Assembly: GCA_020723015.1 (NCBI GenBank)
Contig: DYJR01000003.1
Coordinates: forward strand, 20,269-55,310
Source: Arcobacter nitrofigilis
GTDB taxonomy: Bacteria; Campylobacterota; Campylobacteria; Campylobacterales; Arcobacteraceae
Length of the DNA stretch: 35,042 bases
Direction: 5' to 3'
The position numbers and the translations under genes were made by a program. Within the stretch, counting starts at the first letter, position 1, and each line of letters opens with the position of its first letter. The notes under the pieces were generated by a model. It did no database searches. It worked only from the letters and a program-made list of their open reading frames with translations, and was not told where the DNA came from. Shown here piece after piece: positions 28,081 through 35,042 of the stretch.

Positions 28081-29217
28081 ATGACAAAAGAGATACCTTT
28101 TTATATCCCGTCGGTCGGTAAAGAAGAGATTGACCAGATTGATGAAGTTCTAGAACTTAACAGTGAGTCAAAAGTTGAAGAGTTTGAGAGTGAAATAGCA
28201 AACTTCGTAGGTGCAGAACATGCTATTGCTACGTGTAACGGAACCGCTGCAATGCATCTAGCTTTGAGTGCTATGGATTTAAAAAGAGGCGATAAAATAA
28301 TTATGTCCGTAAACTCTTTTCCCAATGTTCCCGAAGTTGTAAGACATTTTGATGCTGAACCTATTTTTATAGATATAGAGCCAAATTCTATGAATATTGA
28401 TTTAAATAAGCTTGATGACTATTTATCAAAAAATAAATCAAAAAAACTTAGAGGTGCTATAATATCTTTTATCGCAGGTCAAACTCCAGACCTTGACAAA
28501 CTTTATGAGATAGTAGCAAAGTATAAAATCGTTCTTATAGAAGATGCTACAAATGCTTTAGGGGTGACCTATAAAGATGATACTATAGGCTCACTAAAAG
28601 CTGATATGACTATTTTTTCTATGAACCCATCAAATGGTAGAAGTTTGGTAAGTAACGGTGGAGTTATAGTAACTAATAACGAAGAGTATGCACAAAGATC
28701 TAGATTATTAAGAACTCATGCTATCAGTACTACTTATGATGATTACGGTAATTTAGATTATATTTACGATGTGGTTGATATAGGATACAAGTATGATATG
28801 AGTGAGCTTGAAGCTGCATTTTGTCTGGCTCAACTCCAAAAAACAAACAAATTCATCAAAAGAAGAAAAGAAATAGCATCTATTTATGCAAAAAAATTGT
28901 CAGGTATTAAGCATGTAAATGTACCTTCCTTTAATGAAGAGCATATTTTTACTCAATATATTATCAAAATAAGTAAAAATAGAGATGCTTTTGCAAGAGC
29001 TTTAAAAGAAGAGGGTATCTCAACGGGGCTGAATTTTATTCCGCTACATCTTTTGAGCTACTATAAACATAAATACAATTTGAAAGTAACATCATATTTG
29101 AATGCTTTAAATTCCTATCAGCAAATATTATCGTTGCCTATATACCCATCATTGAGTGATGAAGATGTAAATTATATATGCGATAAAGTAATATCTATTG
29201 CTAATAAGTGGATATGA
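28081..29217 (+). CDS. DegT/DnrJ/EryC1-fold protein lacking the PLP lysine
   Basis: The 378 residues have the full DegT-family aminotransferase fold. Family marks are CNGTAAMHLALSA (52-64), EDATNALG (154-161), GYKYDMSELEAAF (about 255-267) and the C-terminal region. The PLP lysine, normally in a phrase like HPTKN before the glycine-rich turn, is missing: the matching stretch is MNPSNGRSLVSNGG (181-194), with Asn185 where lysine is expected. It is therefore unlikely to be a normal transaminase. It could be a dehydratase-like or non-catalytic relative (ColD uses histidine instead). The stop overlaps the lpxK ATG. The neighbours suggest a sugar or lipid A link, which is inference only. Confidence 0.8.
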   Translation: MTKEIPFYIPSVGKEEIDQIDEVLELNSESKVEEFESEIANFVGAEHAIATCNGTAAMHLALSAMDLKRGDKIIMSVNSFPNVPEVVRHFDAEPIFIDIEPNSMNIDLNKLDDYLSKNKSKKLRGAIISFIAGQTPDLDKLYEIVAKYKIVLIEDATNALGVTYKDDTIGSLKADMTIFSMNPSNGRSLVSNGGVIVTNNEEYAQRSRLLRTHAISTTYDDYGNLDYIYDVVDIGYKYDMSELEAAFCLAQLQKTNKFIKRRKEIASIYAKKLSGIKHVNVPSFNEEHIFTQYIIKISKNRDAFARALKEEGISTGLNFIPLHLLSYYKHKYNLKVTSYLNALNSYQQILSLPIYPSLSDEDVNYICDKVISIANKWI

Positions 29218-30176
29218 GATTTAAACAAAAATTAATACTTTGGATAGAAGAGTATCTTTTTTATCCAACGCCGTTACAACAACTTCTTAGTGCCTTACTA
29301 CTCCCCGTTACCGTTATTTATTGTTTTATTAAGTTTGTCCAAAAAAGTAGTGCAAAAACTTATGATTTCGGCATCAAAGTAGTAAGTATAGGAAATCTTA
29401 TACTAGGCGGTACCGGTAAAACACCTTTTACTATAGCTTTATCAAAACATTTTGCAAATACCGCAATAGTCCTTAGAGGATATAAAAGAAAATCCAAAGG
29501 GTTGTATGTGGTGTCCAATAAAGGTAAGATTCTTCAATCTCAGGAGATAAGCGGTGACGAAGCTTACGAGTATGCTTTGAGTTGTCCTGATTTGATAGTA
29601 ATCGTAAGCGAAAATAGAGGAGCAGGAGTTTTAAAAGCAAAAGAGCTAGGGGCGAAGGTCGTTTTTCTTGATGATGGATTTTCCAAAAGAGAGATTTTGA
29701 AATTTGATATTTTACTTCATCCTAAAAATGAGCCTACAAATCTTTTTTGTTTACCTAGCGGAGGTTATAAAGAGCCTAAAATAGAGTATCTAAATGCAGA
29801 TATAGTGGCACGTGAAGAGGTTGACTATAAAAGACATATAAATTTTTCTTTTTATAATGCTACAAATAGAACGTTTGTGAGAATAAATACGTTACCCGAA
29901 AATTTAGTATTAGTTAGTGCCATATCAAAACCGCAAAGGTTGTTTGAATTTTTGCCTGAGGGGATAAAATATGAGTTTTTTGAAGACCATTATGATTTTG
30001 TAAAAGAAGATATTATGCAAATTCAAGCAAAATATAATACACGCAATATAATAGTAACAAAAAAAGATTTTGTTAAGCTACAAAAGTTTGATATGGATTT
30101 ATATGTTATTGATTTGGAAGTTGAGATAAATACGGATATTATAGGGCAAGTATCTGAATATCTAAGTAGGTTATGA
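29214..30176 (+). CDS. lpxK: Tetraacyldisaccharide 4'-kinase LpxK
   Basis: LpxK phosphorylates the 4' position of the lipid A disaccharide at the inner face of the cytoplasmic membrane. The protein has about 320 residues. A hydrophobic N-terminal segment (about 23-43) gives membrane attachment, and the P-loop GGTGKT is at 65-70 after SIGNLIL. LDDGFSKREI matches the family's DDGFQHR-type motif. The ATG at 29214 overlaps the previous stop (ATGA), and I prefer it to the GTG at 29208. The heptanucleotide hairpin region follows directly. Confidence 0.93.
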   Translation: MRFKQKLILWIEEYLFYPTPLQQLLSALLLPVTVIYCFIKFVQKSSAKTYDFGIKVVSIGNLILGGTGKTPFTIALSKHFANTAIVLRGYKRKSKGLYVVSNKGKILQSQEISGDEAYEYALSCPDLIVIVSENRGAGVLKAKELGAKVVFLDDGFSKREILKFDILLHPKNEPTNLFCLPSGGYKEPKIEYLNADIVAREEVDYKRHINFSFYNATNRTFVRINTLPENLVLVSAISKPQRLFEFLPEGIKYEFFEDHYDFVKEDIMQIQAKYNTRNIIVTKKDFVKLQKFDMDLYVIDLEVEINTDIIGQVSEYLSRL

Positions 30177-30180
30177 AAAA

Positions 30181-30272
30181 TAGTAATTAGTTATTAGTGT
30201 ATTGGTTATTGGGAAGAAACTACATCCCTTTATTACTAATACATTAATATACCAATAACTAATATACAAACT
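30181..30272. repeat. Inverted pair of degenerate heptanucleotide arrays
   Basis: Five 7-base units related to TAGTTAT run from 30181 to 30215, and about six complementary units related to AATAACT run from 30233 to about 30272. The two arrays face each other, so the transcript can fold into a long imperfect hairpin; for example ATTAGTTATT (30187-30196) pairs exactly with 30254-30263. This fills most of the lpxK-fbaA spacer. Confidence 0.6.
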
Positions 30273-30304
30273 AGCAAAACCCAGTCATATACTGAGTTTT
30301 TGCT
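30273..30304 (+). terminator. Bidirectional terminator between lpxK and fbaA
   Basis: A hairpin with stem AGCAAAAC-CCAGT and ACTGAGTTTTTGCT around the loop CATAT, with one bulge and one mismatch. It lies between the convergent ends of lpxK and fbaA and can serve both strands because its arms are A-rich and T-rich. Confidence 0.65.
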
Positions 30305-30310
30305 ATACGG

Positions 30311-31381
30311 TTAACACTTACCGATGCAGTTTAAGTCGTTAAATGCAACTTCAAGTCTAGCTATAAGAGTTTTTTGCCCTTCTCTTATCCAAACTCTTGG
30401 GTCATAGTATTTTTTATTAGGTTTATCTTCACCTTCAGGGTTACCGATTTGACCTTGTAGATAGCCTCTGTTTTTTGCTTCGTAAGCTCTTATTCCATCC
30501 CAAAATGCCCATTGAGTATCTGTATCTATGTTCATTTTGATTACGCCGTAACTTATAGCTTCTCTTATCTCTTCTAGGCTACTTCCGCTACCTCCGTGAA
30601 ATACGAAATCAACAGGTTTATCACTTGCAAGGTTAAATTTTTCTTTGATGAATTTTTGTGAGTTATTTAGAATTTTCGGCTCTAGTTTTACATTTCCCGG
30701 TTTATATACACCGTGTACATTTCCAAAAGATGCAGCTATCGTAAAATTTGGACTTATTTTACTTAGTTCTTCATAGGCATAGGCAACTTCACTAGGTTGA
30801 GTATATAAAAGTGCATTATCAACACCGGTGTTATCGACACCGTCTTCTTCTCCACCGGTAATGCCTAGTTCAATTTCAAGCATTTGTCCTATTGCAGACA
30901 TTTTTTTCAAGTACTCTTTGCAGATTTCGATATTCTCTTCCAAAGGTTCTTCACTAAGGTCAAGCATATGCGAACTATAAAGGGGCTTACCTGTTTCTTT
31001 AAAATGCTCTGTACTAGTCTCAATCAAGGCATCTATCCAAGGAAGAAGTTTTTTTGCTGCATGGTCTGTATGAAGTACTACCGGCACTCCGTAAGCCTTT
31101 GCCATAATATGTATATGTTTTGCACCGCTTATTGCACCTGCAACCGCACCTATTTTACTATCAAGCCCTTTTCCTGCAAAAAATGCAGCTCCACCGTTGC
31201 TAAATTGTAAAATTACCGGAGATTTTACCTTCGCAGCAGCTTCAAGAACACCGTTTATAGAATCCGTACCTACTATATTAACGGCAGGAATAGCAAAGTT
31301 ATTTGCTTTAGCATAGTCAAAAAGTTTTTTAGTTTCATCTCCGCTTAGTACGCCTGGACTTAAAAATTCTAACACACCCAT
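30311..31381 (-). CDS. fbaA: Class II fructose-bisphosphate aldolase
   Basis: Zinc-dependent aldolase of glycolysis and gluconeogenesis. The 356 residues match the E. coli FbaA type (class IIA). The metal and catalytic residues are visible: Asp106 and His107 in HTDHAAK, Glu171, His223 in SFGNVHG, His262 in FHGGSGSS and NIDTDTQWAF at 284-293. GGAG precedes the ATG. It lies 13 bases after the PpiC-type chaperone gene, the same pairing as peb4 and fba in Campylobacter. Confidence 0.95.
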   Translation of the reverse strand: MGVLEFLSPGVLSGDETKKLFDYAKANNFAIPAVNIVGTDSINGVLEAAAKVKSPVILQFSNGGAAFFAGKGLDSKIGAVAGAISGAKHIHIMAKAYGVPVVLHTDHAAKKLLPWIDALIETSTEHFKETGKPLYSSHMLDLSEEPLEENIEICKEYLKKMSAIGQMLEIELGITGGEEDGVDNTGVDNALLYTQPSEVAYAYEELSKISPNFTIAASFGNVHGVYKPGNVKLEPKILNNSQKFIKEKFNLASDKPVDFVFHGGSGSSLEEIREAISYGVIKMNIDTDTQWAFWDGIRAYEAKNRGYLQGQIGNPEGEDKPNKKYYDPRVWIREGQKTLIARLEVAFNDLNCIGKC

Positions 31382-31394
31382 TTTCTACTCCTGA

Positions 31395-32204
31395 TTATTT
31401 AATATCTACTTTAGCTTTTTTTCTTAGTTCAGCTGCTATTTTTGAGATTTCATTTCTAAATTTCTCTTCAACAAGCATTTGTCTAACGTTTTCTTTTACA
31501 TCTGCAAGTACTAATGTTTTAGAAGGTTTCATGTCATTAAGCATAATGATATGAAAGCCAAATTGTGATTTAACCGGAGTTTTAGTAAATTCACCTTTTT
31601 TAAGTGCTGATGCTGCTTTTGAAAATTCAGGTACCATTTGATTTTCAAAGAACCACCCAAGTTCTCCACCTTTTTTTGCAGTTCCTTTATCTTCAGATTT
31701 TGCAGTAGCAAGTTCTACAAATTTTGCTTTTTTATCTTTTGCATTGTTTAAGTCTTTGATGATAGCTTTTGCTTCATCTTCCGTTTTTACTAGTATATGG
31801 TTTGCATTTAGTTCATTAGGTATTATGAATTGTTCAGGATTGTTTTTGTGAAATTCATTGATTTCTTCATCTGTAACTTTTACTTTTGAGAATTTTTCTT
31901 GCATCCATATCTCTAATGCTAAGTCACCTTCAACTCTCTTTAAAGCCTCAATATATTGTGGATTTGATTTTACTCCGCTTTTTAAAGCCTCTTTTGCTAA
32001 AAGTTTTTTCTCTACGGCTTGATTTATAACCGCATTTTGAGTATCTTTAGGTAATTGAGCAAAATTTACTTGAGGGTTTCTGATAACTAAAGCTACATCA
32101 TCTGCAGTAACTTCTTCTCCGTCAACCGTCGCATATACAACAGCATGTGACATCGACAAACACAAAGCCAATATTGAAATGGCCGTTAAAAACTTGATTT
32201 TCAT
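31395..32204 (-). CDS. Exported PpiC-type prolyl isomerase and chaperone (PEB4/SurA-like)
   Basis: A periplasmic folding factor of 269 residues. It has a signal peptide (1 to about 20-25, ending SHA or VYA), a helical SurA-like N-terminal part (about 30-125) and a parvulin domain (about 128-235, with ANHILVKTEDEA, GGELGWF, VPEFSKAA and QFGFHIIML). Family members such as PEB4 of C. jejuni help outer-membrane protein folding. The ATG has AAGGATG upstream and a TATAAT box at 32236-32241. Confidence 0.9.
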   Translation of the reverse strand: MKIKFLTAISILALCLSMSHAVVYATVDGEEVTADDVALVIRNPQVNFAQLPKDTQNAVINQAVEKKLLAKEALKSGVKSNPQYIEALKRVEGDLALEIWMQEKFSKVKVTDEEINEFHKNNPEQFIIPNELNANHILVKTEDEAKAIIKDLNNAKDKKAKFVELATAKSEDKGTAKKGGELGWFFENQMVPEFSKAASALKKGEFTKTPVKSQFGFHIIMLNDMKPSKTLVLADVKENVRQMLVEEKFRNEISKIAAELRKKAKVDIK

Positions 32205-32235
32205 AAATACATCCTTAGGGTTTTTTGTAGCCGTG

Positions 32236-32241
32236 ATTATA
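32236..32241 (-). promoter_or_regulatory. -10 box for the PpiC chaperone-fbaA operon
   Basis: The minus strand reads TAGATATAATC, about 32 bases before the chaperone ATG. Confidence 0.65.
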
Positions 32242-32325
32242 TCTAAAATTAGTTAAATTACACAAAAAGATGTAAAATATTGAAAATTTTGCTTAAAAAT
32301 ACTTTAAATTTTTAAAAAAATATGA

Positions 32326-32331
32326 TACAAT
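32326..32331 (+). promoter_or_regulatory. -10 box for the response regulator-kinase operon
   Basis: TATGATACAAT ends here, identical over 11 bases to the rpsA promoter. The leader to the ATG at 32366 is about 28 bases. Confidence 0.65.
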
Positions 32332-32365
32332 TTCGCAAAAATTAATCTTTACTTAAGGGAAACAG

Positions 32366-33061
32366 ATGAGAATATTGATTGTCGAAGATGAGATTACGCT
32401 AAATAGAACCTTACAAGAGGGGTTACAAGATTTCGGATATCAGGTAGATATTGCCGAAAATTACAAAGATGCGGAGTATTTCGTAGAAATTAGAAATTAT
32501 GATTTGGTTCTTACAGATTGGATGTTACCGGATGGTGACGGTATAGATTTAGCTAAAGTAATAAAAAGTAAAAGTGCTAAAACTTCGGTTGTGATACTTT
32601 CTGCAAGAGATGATAAAGATAGTGAAATAGCTGCTCTTAGAGCAGGAGCAGACGATTATATCAAAAAACCTTTTGATTTTGATATTTTACTTGCTAGAAT
32701 TGAAGCAAGATTAAGATTCGGCGGAACAAATGTTATTGAAATAGAAGATTTGATTATCAATCCTGATGAAGAAAAAATCATCTACCAAGGTGAAGAGATA
32801 GAATTAAAAGGTAAACCGTTTGAAGTTCTTACGCATTTGGCACGTCACAGAGACCAAATCGTATCAAAAGAACAATTACTTGATGCTATATGGGAAGAGC
32901 CTGAACTTGTTACTCCAAACGTTATAGAAGTTGCAATCAACCAAATTAGACAAAAAATGGACAAACCTTTAAATATAGCTACTATTGAAACTATTAGAAG
33001 AAGAGGTTATAGATTTTGTTATCCAAGTGTAGAGCCTGAAGGTTTGGACGAGGATTTATAA
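32366..33061 (+). CDS. OmpR-family response regulator
   Basis: A 231-residue two-domain regulator. The receiver (1-120) has the acidic pair EDE at 7-9, the phosphorylated Asp51 in LTDWMLPDGDG, Ser79 in VILSARDD and Lys101 in KKPF. The winged-helix DNA-binding domain (about 130-225) ends with the ETIRRRGYRF motif. AAGGGA precedes the ATG. It pairs with the histidine kinase 9 bases downstream. The target genes are unknown; the flanking prolyl isomerase genes are candidates. Confidence 0.95.
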   Translation: MRILIVEDEITLNRTLQEGLQDFGYQVDIAENYKDAEYFVEIRNYDLVLTDWMLPDGDGIDLAKVIKSKSAKTSVVILSARDDKDSEIAALRAGADDYIKKPFDFDILLARIEARLRFGGTNVIEIEDLIINPDEEKIIYQGEEIELKGKPFEVLTHLARHRDQIVSKEQLLDAIWEEPELVTPNVIEVAINQIRQKMDKPLNIATIETIRRRGYRFCYPSVEPEGLDEDL

Positions 33062-33070
33062 TAATTTATT

Positions 33071-34369
33071 ATGAATATAAGAAGCATTTATAAGGAATTT
33101 TATACAAAGCTTATAATTGCGACCACTTTTTTTATTATCATGCTCTCTTTTATCTTTTACGGCTTTACAAGGGCTACGATTTACGAAGAGATAAAAGACG
33201 AGATGGTAAAGGATGCAGAACTTATATACAGGGTGTCATACGATACCGGTACCAATCATGCAAATTTCAATGTAATTACCAGTAATAATGTTTTTGTCGA
33301 CCTTGTGAAAGTCGAACATTTGACCACTACTAGATTTACAGAGTATAAAAAAGGGAAAGAAACGTTTGTAGAACTTTTATATCCTTTCAATTTTGCCGAT
33401 CAAACTTTTATAAAAATAGTAAAAAACACTACTTCTCAAGAAAAAATGTTGAGTCGTATTTCTAATAATCTCATATTTTTAATTGTAGGCGGAGCTATAT
33501 TGATTATCTTGTATGCTCTTGCCATATCAAAAACTCTCTTATTACCTATTTTGCAACTTACTAGTAAATTATCCAAAATGAATGAAAATTTCCTTGAAGA
33601 GATTAATATTAAATATCTTCCTATAGAGTTTCACCCATTGGCAAACTCTATCAACGGACTTACCAATAGAATTAAAACCTTTGTCAAATATCAAAAAGAG
33701 TTATTTATAGGATCAGCCCATGAATTAAAAACTCCCTTGGCGGTTATGAAATTGAAAAATGAAGTAACTTTGATGAAAAAAAGAGATATTGAGCAGTATG
33801 AAGATGTATTACGTCTTAATATCAACTCCATAAATGATATGAATAAAATGATCACCTCTTTTTTAGATATAGGAAGACAAGAGGGGGCACAATTTGAGAA
33901 ACCCGTAGAGATTGATATGATAGCATTTTTGGAGAGTAAATTAAAAGATTATAAGCTTTTGACAACAGAAAAAAATATTAATTTAGAGTTTTTTACCAAT
34001 ACCGATGAGTTTAGCACTATTATACAACCTACGCTTGTAGTGCAGATTATACAAAATTTTGTTCAAAATGCCATTAAATTTTCACCCAAAGATAGTACGA
34101 TAAAAGTGATAGCAAAAAAGAAAAACGATACCTTAAAAGTAAGTGTTATAGATGAGGGAAGCGGTATAGATGAAAATATAGACCTTTTTGCACCGTTTAA
34201 GAGAGTTGGTAATCAAGCAGGGGCAGGTCTTGGACTATTTTTAGCCAAAAGTGCGGCCGATGCTTTGGGGGCTGTTATAAATCTAAAAAATAGGAAAGAT
34301 GGTAGTAGTGGTACGGTAGCATCTATTATATTTTATAGTAATCCTGTTTGTAAAGTAGGAAAAAAGTAA
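33071..34369 (+). CDS. Membrane sensor histidine kinase
   Basis: A 432-residue kinase partner of the regulator. It has transmembrane segments at about 14-34 and 134-152 with a roughly 100-residue periplasmic sensor region between them that I do not recognise. A HAMP-like linker follows, then the phosphorylated His217 in GSAHELKTPL. The ATPase domain carries Asn333 in QNFVQNAIKFSP, DEGSGID at 361-367 and GAGLGLFLAK at 384-393. No clear Shine-Dalgarno lies next to the ATG, so it may depend on coupling with the regulator gene. Confidence 0.94.
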   Translation: MNIRSIYKEFYTKLIIATTFFIIMLSFIFYGFTRATIYEEIKDEMVKDAELIYRVSYDTGTNHANFNVITSNNVFVDLVKVEHLTTTRFTEYKKGKETFVELLYPFNFADQTFIKIVKNTTSQEKMLSRISNNLIFLIVGGAILIILYALAISKTLLLPILQLTSKLSKMNENFLEEINIKYLPIEFHPLANSINGLTNRIKTFVKYQKELFIGSAHELKTPLAVMKLKNEVTLMKKRDIEQYEDVLRLNINSINDMNKMITSFLDIGRQEGAQFEKPVEIDMIAFLESKLKDYKLLTTEKNINLEFFTNTDEFSTIIQPTLVVQIIQNFVQNAIKFSPKDSTIKVIAKKKNDTLKVSVIDEGSGIDENIDLFAPFKRVGNQAGAGLGLFLAKSAADALGAVINLKNRKDGSSGTVASIIFYSNPVCKVGKK

Positions 34370-34379
34370 GTATATGATG

Positions 34380-34420
34380 TTTAGTGTGGCTGTATGCCAC
34401 ACTAAAATTATTAGTTTTTG
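34380..34420 (+). terminator. Strong terminator between convergent kinase and cyclophilin genes
   Basis: An 11-bp perfect stem (TTTAGTGTGGC with GCCACACTAAA) with loop TGTAT, followed by ATTATTAGTTTTT. It lies between the kinase stop and the end of the convergent ppiA gene. Confidence 0.8.
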
Positions 34421-34944
34421 ATATAGGCTTTTATGATTTTTTGAGTCTCAAGAGGTCTATCTCCACCGCTTCTACCGCTTGTTTGTACTGCCTCGATTTT
34501 TTTGACTACATCCATACCTTTTACGACATACCCAAATATCGTATGATACCCGTTTAACCATGGTGTCGGTATGGTAGTGATAAAAAATTGGCTACCGTTG
34601 CTATTTGGTCCGGCATTTGCCATAGCTAATATACCTGATTTATCAAAAACCGCTTTTGGTGAGAACTCATCTTTGAAAGGTTTATTCCAAATAGACTCAC
34701 CGCCTCTTCCTGTACCGGTGGGATCACCGCCTTGAAGCATAAAGTTTTTTATAACCCTATGAAAAATAAGGCCGTCGTAATAACCGTTTTTTACATGTGT
34801 CAGGAAATTTTCCGATGCTAAAGGTGCAATATCTTGTTTTATTTCAAGTTCGATGTCACCTTGATTTGTTTGTAATACAACTATAGGATTTTGGGCAAAT
34901 GCTATACAAAATCCAAAAAATAAACCGATTAAAATCTTAATCAT
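34411..34944 (-). CDS. ppiA: Exported cyclophilin-type prolyl isomerase
   Basis: A 177-residue cyclophilin with a signal peptide (1 to about 17, ending CIAFA), so probably periplasmic. The active-site arginine is in FHRVI, followed by MLQGGDPTGTGRGG; the core also has ANAGPNSNGSQFFITT and WLNGYHTIFG. It catalyses cis-trans isomerisation of prolyl bonds. AAAGGAG precedes the ATG, and a TACAAT box lies at 34970-34975. It converges on the two-component system. Confidence 0.93.
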   Translation of the reverse strand: MIKILIGLFFGFCIAFAQNPIVVLQTNQGDIELEIKQDIAPLASENFLTHVKNGYYDGLIFHRVIKNFMLQGGDPTGTGRGGESIWNKPFKDEFSPKAVFDKSGILAMANAGPNSNGSQFFITTIPTPWLNGYHTIFGYVVKGMDVVKKIEAVQTSGRSGGDRPLETQKIIKAYIKN

Positions 34945-34969
34945 ATAAAACTCCTTTTTTTGATTGTTT

Positions 34970-34975
34970 ATTGTA
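34970..34975 (-). promoter_or_regulatory. -10 box for ppiA
   Basis: The minus strand reads TTTGATACAAT, about 26 bases before the ppiA ATG. The last bases of the window (34976-35042) are AT-rich with no gene visible. Confidence 0.6.
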
Positions 34976-35042
34976 TCAAATTACTCCATACAATCCAAAA
35001 TTTAAATCTGAAGTGCAATTTTTTGACCTAAAAAATTATACC

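Overview
The window is a gene-dense, AT-rich chromosomal segment, almost certainly from a Campylobacterota (former Epsilonproteobacteria) genome in the Sulfurimonas-type lineage. Three things point there. The run M23 peptidase, lpxC, short tsaB, thrB, YlxR-type protein, infB, rbfA, rimP is the order I know from Campylobacter (Cj0131 to Cj0138 in C. jejuni). A PEB4-type PpiC chaperone sits directly before fbaA, and ispH lies near a six-repeat rpsA. Promoters show clear -10 boxes (TATAAT or GATACAAT) without obvious -35 boxes, as is typical of this phylum. No tRNA, rRNA, CRISPR array, phage gene or insertion sequence was recognised, so this is core genome.

Layout. Positions 1-38 hold the start of a leftward gene cut by the window edge. 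From 200 to 11197 a compact rightward block reads nadA, nadC, DHH phosphoesterase, M23 peptidase, lpxC, tsaB, thrB, YlxR, infB, rbfA, rimP, ribD, mostly with overlapping or nearly touching ends; a diguanylate cyclase with its own promoter follows (11252-12559). A leftward block runs from pheS (23254) back through pheT, aroA, ispH, rpsA, serA and a ten-helix membrane protein to efp (12569). A rightward trio follows: a HIT protein, aguA and aguB (agmatine to putrescine via N-carbamoylputrescine). Next is a broken leftward sensor-diguanylate cyclase (25662-27193) with a frameshift and a stop codon just before its GGEEF motif. Then come rightward nadE, a DegT-family protein and lpxK; leftward PpiC-type chaperone and fbaA; a rightward response regulator and histidine kinase; and a leftward secreted cyclophilin.

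How the genes fit together. Much of the window is housekeeping: NAD synthesis (nadA, nadC, nadE), initiation and ribosome maturation (infB, rbfA, rimP, rpsA, efp, pheST), lipid A (lpxC, lpxK), peptidoglycan trimming, isoprenoids, aromatic amino acids, serine, threonine, riboflavin and polyamines. The right end has two exported prolyl isomerases around a two-component system, which suggests envelope-folding control.

I found no convincing undescribed multigene system. The most unusual signals are: (1) degenerate heptanucleotide (7-bp) repeat arrays in four of the five longer spacers; (2) a DegT-family protein beside lpxK whose PLP-binding lysine is replaced by asparagine; (3) the diguanylate cyclase pseudogene with two separate lesions; and (4) a GC-rich duplicated hairpin repeat between ispH and rpsA.
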